A stretch of 64,000 nt of DNA from Flavobacteriales bacterium (GTDB taxonomy: Bacteria; Bacteroidota; Bacteroidia; UBA10329): contig JAIOYP010000008.1 of NCBI GenBank assembly GCA_021741155.1, positions 1 through 64,000 on the forward strand. The letters are read 5' to 3'. Position 1 is the stretch's first letter. Each line of letters opens with the position of its first letter. Below the pieces are notes generated by a model, which was given only the letters and a program-made list of their open reading frames with translations, was not told the DNA's origin and searched no databases. Made by a program: the position numbers and the translations under genes. Positions 58,913 to 64,000 of the stretch are shown here, piece by piece.

Positions 58913-59869
58913 ATGGCAGCAAAAACAGGCATATTAGTGATAGGCGCTTCGGGCCAGATTGGTACGGAACTGGTGATGGGATTGCGTTCACGATACGGTA
59001 CCGAAAACGTGGTCGCATCTGATCTTAAAACAGCCTCAACAGAGGTTTTGGAAAGCGGCCCGTTCGAACAATTGGACGTTTTGGATCGCGAAAGGCTTCA
59101 TCAGATTGTCGTTCATTATAATATTGGTCAAGTGTATTTGCTGGCTGCTTTGCTCTCAGCTACTGCCGAGCAAAAGGTAATGCCAGCTTGGAACCTCAAT
59201 ATGTATGGACTTTTCTATGTGCTCGAAATGGCCAAGGAAGGAATCGTTGATAAGATTTACTGGCCAAGTTCGATTGCGGTTTTCGGTCCAAACACTCCCA
59301 AATTAAACACACCGCAATCAACCATTGCAGAGCCGACCACTGTTTATGGCATCAGCAAATTGGCAGGTGAGCGTTGGTGCGAATACTATTTCAATCGCTA
59401 CGGAGTAGACGTTCGCAGTTTGCGCTATCCAGGCCTCATTGGCTACAAAAGCAATCCAGGAGGTGGCACAACAGATTACGCTGTGGACATTTTCCACAAA
59501 GCCGTTTCAGCACAACCTTTTGAATGTTTCCTTTCAGAGAACACCCGATTGCCAATGATGTATATGCCAGATGCCATTCGGGCTACCATTGGTATTATGG
59601 AAGTGGAAAGCGAGAAGGTGAAAATCCGATCTAGCTACAACATTTCTGGCTTTGATTTCACGCCAGTTGAATTGGCGGATGAAATAAAAAAGCACATCAG
59701 CGATTTCCAGATAACCTATAATCCAGATTTCAGACAGGCAATTGCCGATAGCTGGCCATCATCTTTAGATGATTCTCGTGCACGTGAAGATTGGGGTTGG
59801 AAAAACGATTATTCGTTAGAAATGATGACAGCAGATATGCTAAGTCATCTGACGACAACGGTCAGTTAA
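58913..59869 (+). CDS. tdh: SDR-type L-threonine 3-dehydrogenase
   Basis: The start is the ATG at 58913 (a TTG precedes it). The 318-residue extended-SDR enzyme has the NAD site VIGASGQIGTEL, the active-site segment YWPSSIAVFG and the catalytic YGISKLAGE. The tract RYPGLIGYKSNPGGGTTDYAVDIF is very typical of the threonine dehydrogenases of Flavobacterium and animals. It oxidises threonine to 2-amino-3-ketobutyrate. Its end overlaps the convergent SiaC-like gene by 8 nt. Confidence 0.9.
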   Translation: MAAKTGILVIGASGQIGTELVMGLRSRYGTENVVASDLKTASTEVLESGPFEQLDVLDRERLHQIVVHYNIGQVYLLAALLSATAEQKVMPAWNLNMYGLFYVLEMAKEGIVDKIYWPSSIAVFGPNTPKLNTPQSTIAEPTTVYGISKLAGERWCEYYFNRYGVDVRSLRYPGLIGYKSNPGGGTTDYAVDIFHKAVSAQPFECFLSENTRLPMMYMPDAIRATIGIMEVESEKVKIRSSYNISGFDFTPVELADEIKKHISDFQITYNPDFRQAIADSWPSSLDDSRAREDWGWKNDYSLEMMTADMLSHLTTTVS

Positions 59870-60245
59870 ACTCCGTGTAGCGAATATCAAAGGTCAAATC
59901 AAAGGCCTCAATAAACATGTCGATGTCTTCTTGGATTCCATCGTCATCTTCTTCAAATTCCCAAATAACCTTCGTTTCGTGACCTTGTTTTTTGGCCCGA
60001 ATCATTGTAATGAACAACTCCGCAAGAGCCTTACTTGTGGCGGAATTGTAATACTCTAATCGTACGTGAACGACTTTGATAGGATTGTCGGAATCCTGCA
60101 AGGTTTTAAACCTCACAAGGATTGGGTCAAAGAAATCCATTCCTTCTTCGGGATACGAGCGTCCTTCAATCTTCAAGATTGACTCTTGGCGATCAAGTAC
60201 TACATACGGAGAGCGATCAGTCGCTTCTATTGTCCACTTTTCCAT
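59862..60245 (-). CDS. SiaC-family regulatory phosphoprotein (DUF1987)
   Basis: The 127-residue protein has the DUF1987 pattern: SPYVVLDRQESILKIEGRSYPE, then VRLEYYNSATSKAL (about 61-74) with the expected phospho-acceptor Ser/Thr, and a C-terminal acidic WEFEEDDDGIQEDIDMFIEAF. In Pseudomonas SiaC is switched by a kinase/phosphatase pair and controls a diguanylate cyclase. No SiaA or SiaB partner is visible here. It is monocistronic with its own promoter. Confidence 0.85.
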   Translation of the reverse strand: MEKWTIEATDRSPYVVLDRQESILKIEGRSYPEEGMDFFDPILVRFKTLQDSDNPIKVVHVRLEYYNSATSKALAELFITMIRAKKQGHETKVIWEFEEDDDGIQEDIDMFIEAFDLTFDIRYTEFN

Positions 60246-60253
60246 TGGTGAAT

Positions 60254-60261
60254 CAAAGGTA
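60254..60261 (-). promoter_or_regulatory. TACCTTTG -7 box for the SiaC-like gene
   Basis: An exact TAnnTTTG match on the minus strand, 8 nt before the ATG at 60245. Confidence 0.5.
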
Positions 60262-60361
60262 AGGATTCAATGGAAATTACGTCAAATCATTAGTTCGACC
60301 AACTGCATGGAACAATTTTTAGCAATTGCAGTATAAAAATCCAAAAACGTAGAAGATTGCG

Positions 60362-61201
60362 ATGCGAGGAAAGATACTTCTAACATTATTCATAGGATTT
60401 GCTGGGCGTACTGTTTCTGCTCAATCTTTCGAGATTGTGGGCAAGGACACTATAAATGTGCGTGACGCCAGTAATCAAAAACAAGGTTGGTGGAAAGTCT
60501 ATAATTCTGATGGAAAATATCAGGGATATGAACCAACAGACCTTGTGGAAGAAGGCGAATACTTGAACAACAAGAAGACAGATGTTTGGACCAAGTATTA
60601 TCCGAATGGAAACAAGAAGCACGAACTGACTTTTGCCAATAATGTTGCAAACGGATATGCCAAAATCTATTACCGAAACGGCCAACTTCAAGAAGAGGGA
60701 ATTTGGAAAATGAATCAGTGGTCTGGCCAGTACAAGTATTATTTTGAGAACGGAAATCTCAAATACGATTGGAGCTACAACTCATCTGGAAAGCGAGATG
60801 GCGAACAGAAGTATTTTCATGAAAATGGAAATTTGATGTACCTCGGAGCTTGGCAGCAGGGTAAAGAGGCGGGCGAATTGGTTGAATACTACGAAGATGG
60901 TTCGGTGAAAGCCAAACGTTACTTCAATGACGGAAAGGTTATTCCAGAAAAAACCAAGAACCTAGACAGAGGAAAAGAGTTTGATGCAAACGTTAAGAAA
61001 TACTCTGGAAAACCAGTTGCGAAACAGCTAGGGCGTGGCGAATTGGTTGATGGCTACAACAAGACAATGAATGCTGATGGAACCGTCTCCAAAGAAGGAA
61101 CCTTTAAAGATAAGCGCTTGATTGATGGTAAAGTTTACGTTTATGAGAATGGTAAAGTGATTCAAACCATTGTTTACCAAGGCGGAAAAAGAAAGGAATA
61201 A
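60362..61201 (+). CDS. Exported MORN-repeat protein (YwqK-like)
   Basis: The 279-residue protein has a signal peptide ending VSAQ and about eight MORN_2-type repeats, for example KYYPNGNKKHEL, IYYRNGQLQEEG, YYFENGNLKYDW and KYFHENGNLMYLG. These antiparallel strand pairs form a solenoid. Databases often label the family YwqK antitoxin, but secretion argues for an envelope role here. It stands alone before cysS, with no clear promoter box. Confidence 0.85.
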   Translation: MRGKILLTLFIGFAGRTVSAQSFEIVGKDTINVRDASNQKQGWWKVYNSDGKYQGYEPTDLVEEGEYLNNKKTDVWTKYYPNGNKKHELTFANNVANGYAKIYYRNGQLQEEGIWKMNQWSGQYKYYFENGNLKYDWSYNSSGKRDGEQKYFHENGNLMYLGAWQQGKEAGELVEYYEDGSVKAKRYFNDGKVIPEKTKNLDRGKEFDANVKKYSGKPVAKQLGRGELVDGYNKTMNADGTVSKEGTFKDKRLIDGKVYVYENGKVIQTIVYQGGKRKE

Positions 61202-61224
61202 GACATTCAGTAGTGGCGTAAGCC

Positions 61225-61232
61225 TATCTTTG
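61225..61232 (+). promoter_or_regulatory. TATCTTTG -7 box for cysS
   Basis: An exact TAnnTTTG match, 19 nt before the ATG at 61252. Confidence 0.55.
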
Positions 61233-61251
61233 CCGCTCAGCGAGAATAAGA

Positions 61252-62742
61252 ATGAGTAGCAAGCTTCACGTTTACAATACAATTACCCGAAAAAAAGAAG
61301 AGTTCGTTCCTGCAAACCCACCGTTTGTGGGAATGTACGTTTGTGGACCAACTGTTTATGGCGATGCTCACTTGGGTCACGCGCGTTCGGCCATCACGTT
61401 CGATATTGTTTTTCGATACTTGAAACATCTTGGTTTCAAGGTGCGCTACGTTCGTAACATTACCGATGTTGGCCACTTAGAGAATGATGCTGACCACGGA
61501 GAAGACAAGATTGCCAAGAAAGCGCGGTTAGAGCAGTTGGAGCCAATGGAGGTTGTCCAATATTACAAGGATCGTTACCACAAGGACATGGATGCGTTGA
61601 ACAACAACCGCCCATCCATTGAGCCACAAGCTTCTGGTCATATTATCGAGCAAATTGCCATGACTGAGAACCTTCTTGCAAACGGATTTGCGTACGTTTC
61701 AAACGGCTCGGTTTATTTTGATGTAGAGAAATATTCGGCTTCCCATCACTACGGAAAGCTTTCGGGGAGAAAGATTGAGGACTTGCAATCGAATAGCCGT
61801 GACCTTGAAGGTCAGGGCGAAAAACGCAGTCAGCTGGATTTTGCACTTTGGAAAAAAGCGTCTCCCGAACACATCATGCGTTGGCCTTCGCCTTGGAGCG
61901 ATGGTTTTCCGGGATGGCATATCGAATGCTCGGTTATGAGTAGCAAATACCTTGGCAATTCCTTCGATATTCATGGAGGAGGGCTGGACCTTTTGTTCCC
62001 GCATCACGAATGTGAAATTGCGCAATCGGTTGGGGCAAATGGTGTGGAGCCCGTTCGTTATTGGTTGCACAATAACATGATTACTCTCAATGGTCAGAAA
62101 ATGGCCAAGTCGTTGGGAAACACAATCATGTTGCACGAGTTCTTTTCTGGCAATAATACATTGCTTGAACAGGCTTACGACCCGTTGACCATCCGCTTTT
62201 TCATCCTGCAAGCTCATTATAGAAGCACGCTTGATTTTAGCAATGAAGCGTTGATTGCGGCTCAAAAAGGCTACTCAAAATTGAAAACTGCTATTGCAGT
62301 AGCCAAGGAACTTTCGTTGAATTGGAATTCAGACAGCCTAGAGGTTGCGAATAAAATTGCAGCATGGTCGGATGAATTGGCGGATGCCATGAATGACGAC
62401 ATGAACACGGCTTTGACAATTGCCACGCTGTTTGAGATGTCATCGTACATAAATGGTTTGAAAAACGGACAAGAAAAGTTGATTCCGAGCAAGAGTGAGT
62501 TTGAACAAATCACTCAGCTATTTGTGGCTTATTTTGAAGAGGTTCTTGGGTTAGGAAGTGAGGCAAACGGAAATCAATCGGCCGAAATTCTGAATGATGT
62601 GATGGATGTACTTCTCGAATTAAGAAGCAGCGCAAAACAGAACAAAGATTATAGCACGGCTGATGCCATTCGAGATAAACTGAAGGCAATTGGCGTAACA
62701 ATAATGGACGGAAAAGATGGCGCTGACTGGCAGGTGGACTGA
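61252..62742 (+). CDS. cysS: Cysteinyl-tRNA synthetase
   Basis: The 496-residue class I synthetase has the zinc-site Cys in [19 protein letters not shown], which also holds the HIGH motif (HLGH), a second zinc region WHIECSVMS and HHECE, and KMSKS as KMAKSLGN. It charges tRNA-Cys. The C-terminal helical domain is complete. The next gene starts inside its last 26 nt, indicating co-translation. Confidence 0.96.
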   Translation: MSSKLHVYNTITRKKEEFVPANPPFVGMYVCGPTVYGDAHLGHARSAITFDIVFRYLKHLGFKVRYVRNITDVGHLENDADHGEDKIAKKARLEQLEPMEVVQYYKDRYHKDMDALNNNRPSIEPQASGHIIEQIAMTENLLANGFAYVSNGSVYFDVEKYSASHHYGKLSGRKIEDLQSNSRDLEGQGEKRSQLDFALWKKASPEHIMRWPSPWSDGFPGWHIECSVMSSKYLGNSFDIHGGGLDLLFPHHECEIAQSVGANGVEPVRYWLHNNMITLNGQKMAKSLGNTIMLHEFFSGNNTLLEQAYDPLTIRFFILQAHYRSTLDFSNEALIAAQKGYSKLKTAIAVAKELSLNWNSDSLEVANKIAAWSDELADAMNDDMNTALTIATLFEMSSYINGLKNGQEKLIPSKSEFEQITQLFVAYFEEVLGLGSEANGNQSAEILNDVMDVLLELRSSAKQNKDYSTADAIRDKLKAIGVTIMDGKDGADWQVD

Positions 62743-63697
62743 GGTTTCCGTTCTAGTCGGTTTGGCAATTTTGATAATTGCCTGCAATCCGAATCGGAAT
62801 TCAGAGTCTGAACTTGTTCTGAAACCATCTCCTGTTTTTAATTCGGATTCCGCTCATGAATTTGTGGCCAAACAGGTCGCCTTTGGTCCGCGCGTTCCAG
62901 CTTCTGAACCACACCAATCTTGCGGAGATTACTTGGTTTCATCCCTAGAGCGATACGGTTTTGAGGTTACTGAACAGGTTGACAGCGTTGCATCTTTTGG
63001 TGGTGTAATTCTTCCTTTAAGAAACATTATTGCCACGTATAATTTGACCAACCCAAAGCGGATTATTCTTGCGGCACATTGGGACACGCGTCCATACGCT
63101 GATCGAGATGACACATTGAAAACAATCCCGTTTGATGGCGCGAATGATGGCGCAAGCGGGGTTGGAGTCCTTCTTGAAATTGCTCGTACAATCGCAGCCA
63201 ATCCGCTGAATATCGGAGTAGAGATTATGCTATTTGATATTGAAGATCAGGGGCGACCAGCCTACGATTCAGACACGGATGACCCCGAACACTACTACTG
63301 TTTGGGCTCACGTTATTGGGCAAATGTTTCCAAAGGCCACAAGGCCGAGTACGGAATCCTGTTGGACATGGTGGGTGCCGAAAACGCTCGGTTTACCATG
63401 GAAGGCGTATCAATGCAATATGCCGAACCAATTGTTCGCAAGGTTTGGGGCATTGGCAACCAGCTTGGTTATTCTGACCAATTCCGCTATAACCGCACAT
63501 CGCATATCGTTGACGACCATACCTACATCAACGAAATTGTAGGTATTCCCTTTATCGACATCATTCATTATGACGCCAGTACCGAAACTCGTTTTTGGAC
63601 TAAGTGGCACACACACGAGGACGACCTAAGCGTGATTGACAGAAAGACGTTGGAAGCGGTTGGGCAAACGGTGATTCAAACCCTTTACAATGAATAA
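62717..63697 (+). CDS. M28-family glutaminyl-peptide cyclotransferase-like lipoprotein
   Basis: The start at 62717 overlaps cysS by 26 nt. A lipoprotein signal ends LIIAC. The M28 core has [10 protein letters not shown] (His, Asp), [10 protein letters not shown] (bridging Asp), FDIEDQG (catalytic Glu) and a late His in IDIIHYDAS. Tract order and length match glutaminyl cyclases, which convert N-terminal Gln to pyroglutamate on exported proteins. This activity is common in Bacteroidota because many signal-peptide sites end before Gln, as several here do (SMAQ, VLAQ, SFAQ). Confidence 0.88.
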   Translation: MALTGRWTEVSVLVGLAILIIACNPNRNSESELVLKPSPVFNSDSAHEFVAKQVAFGPRVPASEPHQSCGDYLVSSLERYGFEVTEQVDSVASFGGVILPLRNIIATYNLTNPKRIILAAHWDTRPYADRDDTLKTIPFDGANDGASGVGVLLEIARTIAANPLNIGVEIMLFDIEDQGRPAYDSDTDDPEHYYCLGSRYWANVSKGHKAEYGILLDMVGAENARFTMEGVSMQYAEPIVRKVWGIGNQLGYSDQFRYNRTSHIVDDHTYINEIVGIPFIDIIHYDASTETRFWTKWHTHEDDLSVIDRKTLEAVGQTVIQTLYNE

Positions 63698-63700
63698 GGT

Positions 63701-64000
63701 TTGAGAATTCTGATTGTCTCAAATATTAAAGAAAACGGATACGGAGAAAGTACTCGTCCCTACTTTATTGGGAACGGACTTGCCGATTTGGGACACAAAA
63801 TTTTGCACGTTTGTGAGAAATCTGGAAGAGAAGGTAATCGCGTGGCCTTCTTTCGAAGAGATTCACTTAAAACACCTTTTGCTTTTCTTGATAGAATCTT
63901 AAACCCTTTGTGGTTCTTAATTCGGGTGAATATCTTCAGGCCGGATGTTATTTATGTTCATCAACTTAATAATTGGAATTGGGTGAGGCTTTCTAGGGCG
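63701..64000 (+). CDS. GT4-family glycosyltransferase, 3' end cut off
   Basis: From a TTG at 63701, 4 nt after the cyclase stop, 100 codons are open to the window edge. The sequence reads LRILIVSNIKENGYGESTRP, then FIGNGLADLGHKILHVCE and RVNIFRPDVIYVHQLNNWNW, the N-terminal Rossmann-like domain of GT4 (GT-B fold) transferases. The Gly-rich loop and the D-x-I-Y-x-H strand fit. A shorter ATG frame starting at 63714 in another register is a shadow of it. Donor and acceptor are unknown. Confidence 0.8.
   Translation, partial: MRILIVSNIKENGYGESTRPYFIGNGLADLGHKILHVCEKSGREGNRVAFFRRDSLKTPFAFLDRILNPLWFLIRVNIFRPDVIYVHQLNNWNWVRLSRA

Noticed and set aside
63714..63902. 62-codon ATG frame at the right edge
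   Set aside because: A different register, open from a TTG at 63701 to the window end, matches GT4 transferases much better.

Overview
The window looks like chromosome of a member of the Bacteroidota, probably Flavobacteriales-like. The evidence is the order acpP-fabF-rnc-IPExxxVDY-pyk, secreted proteins with a type IX (Por) C-terminal sorting domain, a Y_Y_Y/LytS-type sensor kinase with a LytTR regulator, an SDR-type threonine dehydrogenase, a SiaC/DUF1987 protein, and promoter boxes of the form TAnnTTTG in front of many genes. No rRNA, tRNA, CRISPR array or intact insertion sequence was seen.

Layout. 1-620: the 3' part of an unassigned gene followed by a 21-bp tandem repeat. 629-6743 (minus): a surface-glycan or glycolipid cluster (B12-type radical SAM, SGNH hydrolase, methyltransferase, polyprenyl-P-type GT2, YdjC deacetylase, BNR lipoprotein), divergent from a GT-C-like membrane protein. 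8921-10896: a DUF457 membrane protein and two small unknowns. 11100-14023 (minus): an ABC ATPase, a FtsX-like permease with histidine-rich loops, and two small exported CFFCGNAGPE proteins, resembling zinc-limitation operons. 14340-16323: hemB and an ACMSD-like decarboxylase. 16341-26963: a second glycan cluster with a polytopic membrane protein, four GT2 enzymes, an epimerase, an ATP-grasp ligase, a HAD protein, WecE, FdtA/FdtB and a methyltransferase. 27022-31633: two peptidases and a DUF192 protein. 31982-36827 (minus): kinase, AAA ATPase and LytTR regulator. 36952-40294 (minus): a secreted unknown, rseP and dxr. 40339-48471: esterases, beta-glucosidase, a NucS-like nuclease, an AAA_14/DUF4143 ATPase, a Tat amine oxidase and a T9SS cargo. 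48483-53697: a GH3-family protein, HtrB-like acyltransferase, CaCA antiporter, HicAB and an M42 peptidase. 53844-58107 (minus): the core metabolic block pyk to acpP. 58381-64000: RidA, threonine dehydrogenase, SiaC, a MORN protein, cysS, an M28 cyclase and the start of a GT4.

Three themes cut across the window. First, at least eight start codons sit 3-5 nt behind a TAnnTT(T/C)G promoter box, which predicts leaderless or nearly leaderless mRNAs. Second, short palindromic repeats lie in or at the 5' ends of coding sequences (CFFCGNAGPE protein, DUF192 lipoprotein, sensor kinase, GH3 protein) as well as between genes, including a 130-bp three-stem element at 58235-58364. Third, two unrelated P-loop ATPase genes each carry their own palindromic operator-like sites, and one of them splits a kinase/regulator pair.

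The candidates most worth following up are an A-AAA-AAG slippery site next to a 22-bp perfect hairpin at 43254-43384, the putative zinc ABC operon, and the ATP-grasp/HAD/WecE amino-sugar module. All family assignments come from reading motifs by eye; no database search was run.
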